The translations under genes and the position numbers were made by a program. 64,000 nucleotides of DNA from assembly GCF_000189635.1 (NCBI RefSeq), contig NW_002476022.1:62001-126000 (forward strand), written 5' to 3'. The DNA is from Tetrahymena thermophila SB210. Lineage: Eukaryota > Ciliophora > Oligohymenophorea > Hymenostomatida > Tetrahymenidae. Shown here piece by piece: positions 1 to 12,997 of the stretch; within the stretch, counting starts at the first letter, position 1, and the number at the start of each line of letters is the position of its first letter. Below the pieces are notes generated by a model. It was not told the origin of the DNA. It was given only the letters and a program-made list of their open reading frames with translations, and searched no databases.

Positions 1-689
1 AAAGCTTTATCTGTTTAGATTTGGTTAAATTTATTAATTAGATTTTATTGGTAGGTATCTAGGTAGGTATGTATTTATGTAGATCGTATGGTATATTTTG
101 AGTATCGTTATTATTAAGATTGTTAGGTTTTTAAAAAATATAGAGAATTTTCTCAGTATTCCATCACTTTGTTTGTTTGTCATCCGATTCCGTTTCTTTT
201 ATTTATTGTATTCTCATTAAAAAAGGTTTTGATTCCTTCCTTCGTTCCTTCTATCCATCGTTTTATGCATCTAATCTTATTCTTGCATTTTTTTTTATAT
301 GCATAATTGCTTGTTTGTTAGGTAGAAGATTGGCTTGATTGATTATGAAGGAATTTTTTGAATTTTATTCTTTATGATGCAGTTGATGAGTTTTTTTATT
401 ATATTAGTTATATGAAAAAAAGTGAAGATAGAAAATGTAATTAGGTTTTCAAATTATAGTTGTTGATCAAAGATTATATTATTATATGAAGAAATTTTAT
501 GGAAAATAAATAAATCGCTCTAAGTTAGTTAGTTAGTTATTTATGTTGTTAGCAAAGCCAGGTTATCGGAATTTCATACATCGATGACCAAAACCTGCTA
601 AGGCGATTTATTGTCAATCATTAAATAGGCAGGTAAATTTGCGCTGACTACTTAAGTGACTTTTGCAAGTGCTTTCCACTTCTGATTTC
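1..689. other. 3' flank of the first gene
   Basis: AT-rich, with no convincing protein-coding frame. Bases 1-500 show only homopolymer runs and short GTTT/TAGT-type repeats. Bases 505-660 are clearly richer in GC and contain nested inverted repeats, listed separately as a possible RNA gene. Confidence 0.6.
505..660 (-). ncRNA. possible structured RNA, H/ACA-like, unproven
   Basis: Nested inverted repeats: TAAATCGC at 511-518 pairs with GCGATTTA at 603-610; TTAGC 549-553 pairs with GCTAA 597-601; AGGTT 561-565 pairs with AACCT 592-596. A six-base bulge lies between the last two stems. Read on the minus strand, ACAATA (609-614) fits the ANANNA hinge and an ACA (544-546) lies just after the 3' stem, as in H/ACA snoRNAs. 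The pocket has unpaired bases on only one side, unlike a typical guide pocket, and the outer 511-518 stem does not fit that model. It could equally be a 3' UTR structure of the neighbouring minus-strand gene. Confidence 0.25.
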
Positions 690-3600
690 TCAATAATTTT
701 TATTGAAAGTAGGATTGTTGGCTTCGAATCCGTATTCGAAATCAAGTTTTCTTTGAGAAGAAGAGTGAAGATCAGTTGTAGCTACACTGCTTGTACGTTG
801 TTTTGTAGCTCCAAAAAAATTATCAGAACTTCCAATCTATTGATTGCCTGAGTTGAAGTATGAATCCATTCCTGCGTTTCTTGAATTATATACTCTTCCG
901 TTATTTGCTTCATCTGCGTATGATCCATAATATCCATTAGAATTGAAATTATTATTTATATTAGAGCAACTTCCTCCATAGTATCCATTTTTATTTTATT
1001 TAGGCTTGGATTGGGAATTTATTAAGTCTTCGATTGTATCATTTTGTGAAACATATCCGTAGAGGGTATCATCATCGTCTTTTTTAAAATTTGTAGACAT
1101 CATGTTACCTTACTGATTGTAATAAGGGTTTTCATCTTCGTAAATCACTGAAAGGGCTCCATCCATGTTATCGCTTTGAGTTTAATTATATTTAGTTAAG
1201 ACTTAATAAAGTAATTAAAAAATATAGGGGAAAAGGTATGGTAATAATTATTTGTATACTTTTTTCCTATATTTTTTTAAAATGATTGGATATTAGTAAA
1301 GTACCTGTGATTGAAATTTCCGATTTAGTTGTGATTACCAATGGAGCTCATGTAATTGTGATTATTGTGATAGTAGTAATCTCCGAAGGGGTCTGACATG
1401 TACTTTCTAAGCTTGGGTTAGTAAGCGAAGTCTTCGTATTGGTTAATTCTATAGTAGATTATAATAAGAAATGTTTTAATACACTGAGAGTAAAAATATA
1501 TAGAGAGAGTAAAAATATATCTCGAGAAAGGACTTAAGATTATTTTTGATTATTTTTTGTAGATAAAAAATTGCACTCTAAAAATATGCCCTGCTTCTGC
1601 TATGTTTCAAAATTGCAAATATGGAACTATACAGCGGGATAGATTATTTTTTTTTTAAAAAAAAGCAAACAAGCAAGATTTTATAAAAATGAAATAAGTG
1701 ACGATTAGGCGGAAGAAATTTTCAAGGAAAATGATGGAGTAAAGTCGGGGAGAAAAAAAAGATATCTTTTGCAAAAGATTTAATATCTATCTAGATAAGA
1801 GAGGAATTTTGGGTGAATGCTTGTTTGCTTGTTTGATTGTTTGTTTGTTTGTAAATTTCTAATAATGAAAGTGGAAAAAGAAAAACAAAGAAAAAATCAA
1901 ATTAAATTTTTTGATAGAGAGCTTATCAAACAAAATTTGTTTGCTTGATTATAAGGCTTCTTTTAAATTCGCTTTCTATTACTAATACTTCAATTTTAGG
2001 GATTTTTTTTTACTTTGAAATTTTCAATTAATTCTTCTTCCTCTTTATTGACTTACTTACTTTATAAACAAAATGAGGAAAACAAGCTAACACATTAAGT
2101 AAGTAACTAATTTAAAAATTGTTTGCTTGCATCTAAGCTAACAAATACTTGATACAATTTTTTGCTATTATTTTAATATTACCTCATTTTGATGATTAAA
2201 AATGTACTCTTATTTATTATTTTTATCTATTATATATTTAATCTTTAAACGATAATGCATGCATTATGCGCTAACAAAAAAGATAATTTAGTTTAGTTTA
2301 GCTTAGTTTGTTTTTGATTGATTTTTTTTATTTAAAAGTAATAAGATTTTTATATGCAAGTGACTTTTAGAAGAGTATCTTTTTTAAATACAAAGAAAAG
2401 TTAAGCGTTTTTTTTAAATATTTATAATGTGTCCATATTTGTTTGCTCTTCTTTTTTATATGTTTATTACACTAAATGCCTCTAAATAAACTTAAAAGGT
2501 AGACAAAAAAAATTTGTATGCTAGTTTTACACTTCTTCTCCCGCATACAAATTGTAAATACCAAAAATTTGTAAATTTAAATAAAAAAAGCTATTACTAG
2601 TTATTCATGAGTTCTTACTGGCTCATAACTTCTTCTTCATAACCTTGCATAGAATGGGCAGGCTTACGAGGAGACATAATGCCATTTTTATTAGGGGCTT
2701 GATGATGATTGTAACCGTCTAATGACTAATTGTTATTAGCAGCATGATGATGATGGTGAATTGCAGAGTTGTCGCTGAATTCATTATTAGCAGCACGATG
2801 TTGTTAGTTTCCTTGCTAGAAAGGAGCAGCTTAAATATTACTTTCTGCTTCCTTATTTTACATATCTTCTTCTGAATGATAAGGATAAAAATTATTGTTC
2901 GTTGATGCGTTGGTATTGCTGTAAGTGGGATTATATTAATCTATGTTCTCATTCTATCTGCTGTCGCTAGCTTGTGCTATCTATTAATTATTTTATGAAA
3001 AGTTGTTGCTGGTGGGGTATTTTAGAGGGGAACAGTTGTTTTAAATGTTTTGGTCTTGTTTGCTTGATTTCTTTGAGGCCTTCTTTTGCTTGGTAACCTT
3101 TTATTGGGGTAATACTTCAGCTGATTCGCTGCATTAATTACTAGCTTTGTTTAATGCAGATGCATTGTCCCTTGAAGAGGAAGTAATTTCTCCATTTGCT
3201 ATCATAAGTTTTTCCCTCAAATTATCAATAGCGTTTTCTAATGTGGTTCCCTCCTTTAGGTTAGCAAGATGGAATACTAATTTTTCTTAAAGCTATTGAG
3301 CTTCTCTTACCTTCTGGTATGCCAATTTTTTGTTATTATTTGGCATCTAGATGATAGGTACACAATTATCAAAATTTAGCTATACTTCTTCGATATTGCC
3401 ATTCATATTTAAAGTAGCTCTTTAAATTTCAACTGGTAAAACACTCCAATTCATCAAAAGAGATGCAGGATTGCAATTATTTGAAGCAGATTTGTCAAAA
3501 CCAATTGATGTGAACTAGCTTTACTAATTAGAAGGATATCCTGAATTGTAATTTGAGTAGCAACTAGCATTGCTACTATTTAAATTATTCTTTTATGAAG

Positions 3601-4378
3601 ATGATTAAGTGTAAGTTTGGGGGTTTGAGTTTTGTTGATAGTAAACTGAAGATTTTGGTGAAGGAGAGTGTAAAATATGATCTTGAGTGTGAAGGGGAGC
3701 TTACTAATAGTTAAGGGATTCTTGAATCGGAGAGATTGCAGGGGAGAAGTTTATTGAGTTAGCGTGTATATTTATACATTCATAGGGAGGTTGGGTGAAA
3801 TTAGCCTGATTCTAAAGGTGGGGACGATTAGTAACTCCTTGATTAGTGCTACTGGTCGAAGACCCAACACAATCGTTGTAAGAATACAAGTCGAAGGAAG
3901 AGATCTCCGAAGTAAGGGAAGAAGCCTAACTACGAGGTGAAATCTTAGTCTGGTTCTTCTTTTTTGAATTCGCTTAATACAAATTTTGTTATTATTGTTG
4001 ATTTTACTGTTGATTTAGTTAATAAGGAGTATTTGCAAGACACTAGCCGTTCAAAGAACCCTAGCTAGGGGCACCTGATGAAGAAATTGAGCATTTAGAA
4101 GTCAAGGAAGGTGGAGCAGTCGAGCAGGTAGAAGATGCTAAATTGACTGTTTTATCAGACCAGCTAGGAGAGGTAAGTTAAGAAATGACTTACTTGTTCT
4201 TTTGAATTTGTTGGTGCTACTATTACTGTTTAGGAGTGCTCTTGTTAGTAGCAGAGGAAGCTGATTCTTTTCTAATCTTTTTTTAAACTTTTTACACCTT
4301 GGCCTTGGTAGGAGTTTATGATGAATTGAGGCCATCAGGATTAGAAATCTACACGATCTCATTAGTAGTATAGTTCAT
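690..4378 (-). CDS. Gln/Asn-rich protein of unknown function
   Basis: Proposed three exons: 4378-2619, 1448-1305 and 1173-690, giving 795 residues; phase is kept at both joins. The first exon starts MNYTTNEIVQ and is rich in Q, N, S and poly-His. Around residues 305-405 there is a less biased, probably helical segment with few low-complexity runs. Exon 1 has no TGA for about 190 codons past 2606, but coding character stops at a GTAAG donor, and the 1.4-kb segment begins without a start codon. I therefore joined them across a 1170-nt intron, unusually long for this window. The last exon reads on to a TGA at 690-692. The alternative is two separate genes with unseen ends. No known domain was recognised. 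Confidence 0.6.
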
Positions 4379-5015
4379 TATCATACTTTCACTACTCAGC
4401 ATCGTCTTCAATTTCAGTCAGTCAGTCAGTCTATCTGGATCTCTCTCTTTGCAATATTATATATAAATATATATATATTTTTCCCTGTAAATGAAATCTA
4501 GTTCGAGAAATTTTTTTTTTCTTTTTGTTATTTTCGATTATTGCTTTTTTTGTTTGCCTTTCTCTTATCTATTTAATATTACTAACCATTCTTGGGATAT
4601 TGTCACTTAATCTCAGCTTGTACTTCTAATGCATATTATCAAAAAGCTATCTATCTATCTATCAATCAATCAATATATCAACCATTCTATTAAACTTGAT
4701 AGTAAAAAGTGAATTACATTTTGCATCTCATTATTAATCCTATAGCATATTCATTCATTTATAAATTGTGCATATAAATCTAATCATTATACAATTCCCC
4801 AAATGCAAAAAAAACCAATCGAATTGTAGCTATTCACTATTTACTACTATACCCCCACCTATTCGCATTTATAAACTATACTTTAGCTTGCACCAATCAG
4901 CTTTCTCCATTTCACTATGCTACATCAAATGGCTCTCAAAAATAAAAATAATATTTTAGATTTTTATAAATAATTCGTTTATACTATGTTTCGCAGACCA
5001 GTAGTGATTTTGCTC

Positions 5016-5029
5016 AACTAGTACTAGTT
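5016..5029. repeat. 14-bp perfect palindrome
   Basis: AACTAGTACTAGTT is its own reverse complement. It sits in a small GC-richer patch (4990-5037) that also has GCAGA and TCTGC arms outside it, giving an imperfect longer hairpin. Function unknown. Confidence 0.5.
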
Positions 5030-8000
5030 CTGCCTAACAAATACTTTTTTTATTCGTTTGTATAATCAAAAATTTCAGTACCTTTAGATTGAGAGCAAAA
5101 TAATTCAATTACAACACTCCTTAACTTTTTTACCCCTTTTACATGCATATAAAAAGGAATTTAAATTTTTTAGATTTTGTGTACTTATAATTTCTTTCCT
5201 TCCCTCCAATTCTTTATTTTCTTTTTTACTTATATGAAATTGTCTCAATCTCTATTAATGCTCTCTTTCCTGCATCAAATACAAATATCTCATAAAATGG
5301 ATGCTATATAAGATAAAATATATCTTATTGAGTTGGTTCAAAAATTACCTAATAATTACCTCCAATAGACAATCAATTTATGAAGTATTTTTCCAGTAAT
5401 TTTATAGTTATTTTAACTATTTTTAACTATGTTTATTTTTTAGGACTAAAAAAACACTACTCACTCATTCAGACTTTGAGCATCTACTCTCAAATTTATT
5501 CTACTTAAAAGGAGAATCAAATCTCTATTAAATCAACTATTAAGAAATTAATCTAAATTTGTATTTTAAAAGTAATTAACATATAATAACTTGAAATAAA
5601 TAGATTGTTCGTCACTCTTTCTAATTACATCAACAAAAAATTTTTAGCTTGAAATTAAATCGTAACATTTACGTAATCTAACGACCTTATTAATTTTTGA
5701 ATAATTCTTTGAATAAATACGCTGACATACTTTATTAGTATTTTTTATAAATGCTAACTCAAAATAATATTTTCTAACTGTATAAATATTAATTCAATTT
5801 TGATCAATTTTATACTCAATTTAGACTCTTTAATTTTAATTATTTTCCTTTCATTTATCAAATTTAAATCTACATCTATTCTGCTAAATCAAAATAAATC
5901 AGTTAACAAATTTTAACGAACTATTAACATATCATTTAATTAATTTAAAAAAAATTATAACCAGTTCTATCTTACCTCTATTAACTAAAAAGTATAAAAT
6001 CAAAATTTGTCATGTTCATTTTCTAATTAATTTATCCTCAAATAAGTTTTATGTAATTATTTTTAACGCTGTGTTTTTTTAAAAAAATACATTCCTTATT
6101 TTCTTTTTTTTTCATAAAACATTTTTAAAAATCATAATATTTTTATAATTAGATAAATGAACCCCTAAATTTAAAATTGGTAAAAATTATATTTAAAAAC
6201 CCTAAAAAATATTTAAAAGTTTGAAGTTTACATAAAAACAGTTTCTTCATAAAATATTTTTGATTCAAGAAACTCATTAAAAAATTAAGTCACATAATTG
6301 AATCAAAATATAAATTGTATTTTTGTTGATAATACTTCTAAATAAATTCTAGCTGCCACAAAAAATAAATAGTGTTTTGAAGTAAAAAATAGAAATTTTT
6401 CTATTTAGTATAATAATGCTAAAAAACTTAAATGTAATTTATAAACAAACGTAATTAATTTAAAACTTTAACATTATTTATACTTTGATCATAAAATCTA
6501 TTAAAAAAACTTAATTTAAAAAGCTTGTCATTTTAATTTAACTTTCTAAAGTATGATAAAAATAAATATAAATTATTTTAAATTCAAATAAAATATTTAA
6601 CACTCATTTAAATATTAACTTCTTCTAATTATTTATTTAATTAACTCTAAAATAAGGTGAAAAATAAATAACTCATTAACATTTTTAAACAAAATAAATT
6701 AATAATTTTAAATTCTAAAAAACATATTAATTTTAAGAAATAATCAAATATAGTATCTTAATTAGTCTTTGAGATAAATTTAAATATTTTATACTATAAT
6801 TACTATAATTTTTACTTTCCAATTTTGAGGTGTTTGATGATGATATTACAGAGATATTATTTGTTCTTTTTTAAACAAATATATTATCAAGTTTTATATC
6901 ATTATGGACAATGTTGAACTTAAGGTGCAACTTCTAAAAATCTTAAAATTGAGCAATTTTTCTAATGATTGAGAAGATTACAAAAGCTTTAATTTTTATA
7001 TATAATATTTCCTAATTTAGAGGCAAATATTTTATTTTAATATTAACCCAAAAATGTTTAAGAAAATCTAATTTTTTATTTATTTAAATAATGACCAGAT
7101 ATGAAGAAATATACAAAATAGCAGCATATAATTTTCATTTATCTCTCATTTCATAAGTTTAATTTATTTTGGCTAATAAAATTATTTGTCCTCTAGTAAT
7201 ATTATTATTTTAATTATTTAAGGTAAACTCAAATATATATTTTTTATAAAATCTGTGCAATCTTAGGTCTAATAAAAATAAAAATAAATTAAATTTAAAA
7301 AATTTCATATTTATCTATAGTATTAAAAATCAAATAATAAATATATAAACACTTCAAGTTTATTCATTTTAAAGTGCAAATTTAATATGGAAAATCAAAA
7401 AATAAAAAAAATTTATCCTTCATATGAAATATATATTACATATTCAACAATTTTTAAGATATCTGAGTATTTATTTCAATTCAATATTATATTTCTATGA
7501 GATGATTTAGTTTTTATAAATAAATCTACATTGAGTTGATATTGTTTCATTGATAAAAAACAAATCTAAGCCCCAAATCCATATATAAATAAGTATTTTG
7601 CTGAAATTTAAGTGCTAAATTTTTTGAATTTTTTTCAATTTATACCGACCTACCTAACTCTAGTATATTTAGTTTAATAAATTTTATTTTACTTGAACTA
7701 ATATTATTTAGATTTAACAATGAATGTTACACTAACTTTTTTATCATTTTTCTTCATGAGTCAAACATAAACTCATATCTGATATATCTTATAATTATCT
7801 AACTATCTGTTCTTTTTATTTGAAATAAAACTAAATAAATTTTATAATATTTAAAATTAATTAAATTAATAAAAGTTTCTTTTCAATATTTCTGAAAAAT
7901 AATAAATTTAATAATACAAAAATATTTTATAAATGTAATAGATAAAATTATCTATTTATTTTTTAAAAAATATTCTTTAATTTTATTTTTATTAATAAAA

Positions 8001-8484
8001 TAAGTTTCTAATTTCATTCATTTCTTAATATTGATCTAAAGTTACTTCAATTTATGATTTTGATTATTTTAATATTTTTTAAATTTAATTTTAAATATTA
8101 ACAATATTTTTTTCTAATAGATTTTCTTATCTTTCTTTATTCATTTCTTTTTATTTATACTAAATATTTATTATTTTAATTATTTATTTTTCATTTTTGA
8201 TTTTATTATTCGTTTGTTATTATTAATTAATTAATGATATATTTTTTCTTCTATATTTTAAAAGTTTAAATAAAGAGATTACATCAAATAATAAGCTCAC
8301 AAATATAAATATACTTTTAAAAAAAGTAATATTAAGTTTAATTATAATATTATTTAATTATTCTTATTATTATAATTATTCCTTTATTAAATTTCAGCTT
8401 TTTCTATCAAACTTTAAACTAACATAATCTAAATTAGTGGTAAAGGTGTTTCAGAATTAGATTAAGCAAAAGTAAACTGCACTA

Positions 8485-8965
8485 ATCAATCTCACAAATT
8501 TGACACTTTTGCTTGACTAAAAATTGTTTATATGCTTTGGATTGTGATATTTTTTAATATAAAAATGAATTTAAAATAATATGACTAACTCTTTTAATTT
8601 ATTTATAAGCTTTTTATTTGATTTATTTTTCATTATTATACTGTTTGTGTTTTTTTTTTCTTTGTTAATTTAACTCTTTCGTTTTTTCATTTTAAGCTTT
8701 TGCTCTGGATATTAATTAATGACTAAGTTAGGTTCTGCTTTAGCAAAGAGTACTCATCTCTAAAATTTGATACTTCATCTTAATTAAAAACCGTAAATTT
8801 TTTTGAAGTTTTTTTTATCATAAAAATTAATTTAGAACAATAAAACTCTTTTAATTTACTATTTATTAGCTTTTTATTTATTTTATTTTTCTTTTTTATT
8901 GTGAATGCGTTTTTCTTTCTTTTTTTTAATTTAACACAATTTTTTCATTTTCATCTTTTTGCTCC
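8485..8965. repeat. imperfect tandem direct repeat, about 260-bp period
   Basis: The tract at about 8485-8706 resembles that at about 8752-8965. Both run from a CTCA/CTCT-AAATTTGA block, through AACTCTTTTAATTTA (8587 and 8844) and AGC-TTTTTATTT, to TTTTGCTC near the end. The offset is 257-266 bp with small indels. The second copy ends directly at the transposase-like relic. It may be an old duplication or part of a decayed element. Confidence 0.45.
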
Positions 8966-9365
8966 CACTCCAACTAAAAGAATTGTTTTCTATACTGATG
9001 GTACCTCATTTTATCATTTTATTGAGCTATATGGCTAAGAAACACTTTTAGTTTATCACTATGTGGGTTTTGAGATCAAAGAAGAAAAGTGTTTTGAAGA
9101 ATGCCTGAACAAAAATGATAACCTATTTAGAAATATTCAAGGTTAATTTGAATAAATAAAAAAATCCTATTTTTTATATTATTTTCTTGGATTAATTAAT
9201 ATAAAATAAAAAAATATCATAAAAAGGATTTAAAAAAGGTGGTTTTTGGCTGTAAAGAAAATGAATTAACTTTTTTTCATTAAAAGTGAATTTGTGTAAT
9301 TTATGTTTTGTTCTAAATAAATAGATTTTAATCTAAGAAAATTTTTTTCAGATTTTAAAGACTGA
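8964..9365 (+). pseudogene. relic of an IS1595/Merlin-type (ISXO2-like) transposase
   Basis: An open frame to TGA at 9363-9365 has markedly less AT-biased codons between about 8964 and 9160. It includes YTDGTSFYHFIELYG, then VYHYVGF and NIQGQFEQIKK. These fall in the order seen in the C-terminal half of DDE transposases of the IS1595/ISXO2 group (eukaryotic Merlin): TDG-x-x-x-Y around a catalytic Asp, a VNHS-x-x-F block, then N-I-E-G-x-W-x-x-x-K. The third acidic position is Q here, VNHS is changed to VYHY, and no N-terminal half or upstream catalytic Asp was found. The call rests on motif resemblance from memory only. Confidence 0.4.
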
Positions 9366-12300
9366 TTATAATTAAATTTAAATTAACAATTTAACTTTAT
9401 TTTGATTATAGTTTCTACTTAATTGAAATAATTATTTCTAAAATAAAACAATTAAAAGCAAAAAAATACTCTGATTATATTTTTGAGTATTTTATATTAA
9501 TAATTTCCAATTAAATTCATTTTCAGTTTAAAAAATATTTAGATTTTTAAAAACAATTATTTATTAATTTCATATATTTATATTAAATTATTAAATAATG
9601 AGCTCTAACATTGAATATTTTTTAAACATAAAAATAAACTTTAATCTAAATTAAATTATCAATAGAGATTAAATATCTGAAATAGGAATATTTAATTTTT
9701 TATGTATTATTTACTAATCATAGTTATATTTTATTTAATCATTACTGACAGATTAACAAGTATTTTACCTAAAAAAAATTCATTTAAATTTTAAATTTTG
9801 GTAATCTAGATTTAGATAAACCAAACAAATATTTACTTATTAATAAAGAATTGTTTAGAAATCTAAATGGTTTATTAAATTTATTAATAAAAGTTACGAT
9901 AAAAATATTAAACATTTAATTTATTTTTAAAAATAACATAGTCTATCATTAAATTAAAATAATGACGAGATAAATTTTTATATTGAAATGATCATATTAA
10001 TTACGGAAATTCTAAATTATTGAAAAAAAAAACAACCTTTTTTGTCTAATTTGAAAACTACTTTTTAATTCATAAAAAACTTGTTGTCATTAATTAATTT
10101 ATGTTCCTCAAATATTTTAAATTTATTTTTTAAAATGTTATCATTATTTATACCTTTTTCATCAATTAGTTACAATAATGGTTTCTTTTTTTTGTTTCAA
10201 GAATTAAATTATCAATTATCTTTTTAAATTGTGATAATTGAACAAATTTTAATTAATTACTTGTTGTGATATATAATGCTTTAAAAATAAAAAATTACTA
10301 ACCAATATTTTTAAATATAAAAATTTGTGTTTTTAAGTAAGATTTTGTGTAAAATAACAAAAACAATCCAGCCAAAAAGTACCTCATTTAAATTGCACCA
10401 GTGCATAAAGTGATTTGAGATTATATACTCCTAAGAATTAATAAATTTCTAATTTTTGGAGTTAGCTAGTTATAATTTGGTGTCTTAAAAATATGGTTTT
10501 TTATATATTTATGATAAATGCAGTTAATAACTAAAGCTAAAAAAATTAAAAAAAACTAATTATTACTATGGATCATAAATATTTCTATCAACTATTTAAA
10601 AGAAAACCTAGTTAGTTTAGTATTTTATTATTTCAAAATTATTGATTTTTAATTATGAAGGAAATTTTGCAAAAAATAATTTAATGAAGTTAATGAATAG
10701 TTTTTATTACCACAAAGCTGGCTATAATCACATAATTAACTATTATTAGATTTATCAATATATTTTATAATAATATACTCTAAAATAGGGTATTAAGACA
10801 GAAACAAAAATATTTTAAAGCTAAATTAAAATGATTATATTATAGTATCTCAAATAATTTTAATAAAGGTGGATAAGGAAAGTTAAAAATGTAGCTTGAG
10901 TATTTATGAAATATTGAAATTATTTGAGTAATTACCTAAACACATTACTTGTTTTAATTATTACATGCAATATCTAATTAATCAATTTTAAATATTCTTT
11001 TGCTTTATCTTAATCCCAATTAATAATTATCCTGAATTTTTCCACGTTAAGTAAGGGAGTAAAAGAAAATTTTATTGTACTTTATTTTTAAATCCATTAT
11101 CAAAATTACTCCTAATTATTGAACAAGGAAAGCTGATTCTGAAATGAGATAAAATTTATTATAATACTAAGAAACAAAGACTACATAAAAAAATATTGAT
11201 AACTTTGTATACTTTATCTAAGGATAATAATTAAAGCATAGAAATAAGATCTATTTCATTGCAAGGAATAAGGAAATATTTATAATTTACCAAAAACTAT
11301 TTCAGAAACGCTTTTACATCTTCTGTTTTAATTATAAAAAATGTCATAAAAAATTAATGGTAAAGAAGGTAAAATTTTAAAAAATTAAGAGCTGGAAAGC
11401 TGTTAAAATTTTTTTTTAGTGCCAGCCACTCAATAAGATGGATTTTTTAAAATTATGGCACATTGAATTCACCATAATATCAATTTACGGCTAGTTGAAA
11501 TATTATTTATAATAATTTACGTATTTTTATTTTTATACAGATTACGTAATTTATCAACAATTATTTATTATTTATTAATATTAAATAAACGCCACTCAGT
11601 TTATTAAACTAATATTTAGAGTAGAAAGATGAGAATATTTTGTAGAAAAATGATTAAAATAAATTTCAAAGAAATTGAATCATTTAGGAGTTGAAAAGAA
11701 AAAATAGTATTTAAGGATTCAAATTTATTTGATAGCTCTACTCAGTTTAAGATAAATTAGAGTACGTTCAAGATAGTAAAATTTAAAGTGTATTTTGGAG
11801 AAAATCAAAAAGTTAAGTATACTTGATTGCAAATTAATAGTTAGTTTTTTTGAAATTTTGATGACTCCAGTTAGAAAATAAAAATGTATTTTTGTTAATA
11901 AATTATTAATGAATAAGTTAATAAAAGTTTTTCCCTTTTCTCAGTTTCTAGATTAAAAATAATCAAATTTTCTTATCTAATTTTTTCTGATTTAGCCAGC
12001 CTAAATAATCAAAGATTTTTTAGATCATATATTAATTAGTGTGAAATCAGCAAAGAGACATACATAGCTGTTGATGATTTAACTAGACTAAAATCTATAA
12101 GTAAAATAGCAAAAAAAAAATTGTTATTTCATCAAACTGAAAATTTTTCATACTAAATCACAAATAAATAATGCTAACTTAAATCACTTCATTATTTAAA
12201 AATATCCACAATAGCAGCGTAATAGAATTACTTAAAATGATGCGAACTAGTTTTTTTAGTTATAGAATTACTAATAATTAAATTATTTGGATAAAAATAA

Positions 12301-12997
12301 CCAAAAGATGTATTTAATTTATTTCTTTTTGAATGTATTTCAAATCTTTCTTTATTACTTTGTTTGATTATTTATCAGTGAGTGAGTGAGTGTATCTGTT
12401 TGGTTGGTTGATTTTATTGATTCTTTAATTGAATTAATATTTTCTACTTTTTTAAATTAAAAGTGCCAATCAATTTCTTGAATGTATTTATTTTTTTTCA
12501 GGTAATAAATGACATGGGATTACATATAAACTGCTAAATATGATAGGAACAACATTTAATTAAAAATACTAATTTTTAGATGTGTAATTTGTCTAAATTG
12601 ATTTTTATTAGCTCTTTTCTATAAGATAAATAATTTATTAAGTATTATTTTTCTTTCTACAAGATAATGTAATAAATAATGCTTGAATAGATAAAGACTG
12701 ATATAAGATTACTTCAATTTTTTGTTTTTTCATGCATTACATTAGATTTATTGATATATATTTTCTATTCAATTTATGAGCAGATCAATTAGTAATTAAT
12801 CATTCTTGTATTTTAAGGGTAGGAAGGAAGGAATAAATCAGATATTAAATTAAAACGAAAAAAAATTGTTATTAAAAGCTAATCATTGCAATTCAAAAAC
12901 TAAGATAATAATTAAGCAAAAAAAAAAATTTAATTAAATAACTTTGAAAAACAAACAAACCATCATATTATTTTTTCAAAAATTTATTGATATTAAA

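Larger units (their letters stand above)
4379..12997. other. 8.6-kb AT-rich gene desert
   Basis: No gene with convincing codon use was found on either strand. TGA is the only stop and the DNA is very AT-rich, so chance open frames of about 60 codons are expected and were not called. Recognisable contents are short simple repeats (CTAT/CAAT near 4650, GTGA near 12380), a 14-bp palindrome near 5.02 kb, an imperfect direct repeat at 8.5-9.0 kb and a transposase-like relic at 8.96-9.37 kb. The tract is much longer than the other spacers and may hold decayed mobile DNA. Confidence 0.7.

Noticed and set aside
4768-4959. 63-residue plus-strand frame
   Set aside because: No motif and background composition; chance frames of this size are expected when TGA is the only stop.
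5270-5640. Short coding-like pieces (MDAIQDKIYLIELVQK and a following block)
   Set aside because: The pieces cannot be joined by a valid intron without an in-frame TGA; consistent with chance.
11940-12238. Plus-strand frame with an ETYIAVDD run reminiscent of a transposase DET-Y motif
   Set aside because: The catalytic Asp is absent, no flanking family motifs were found, and a 90-codon chance frame is not rare here.
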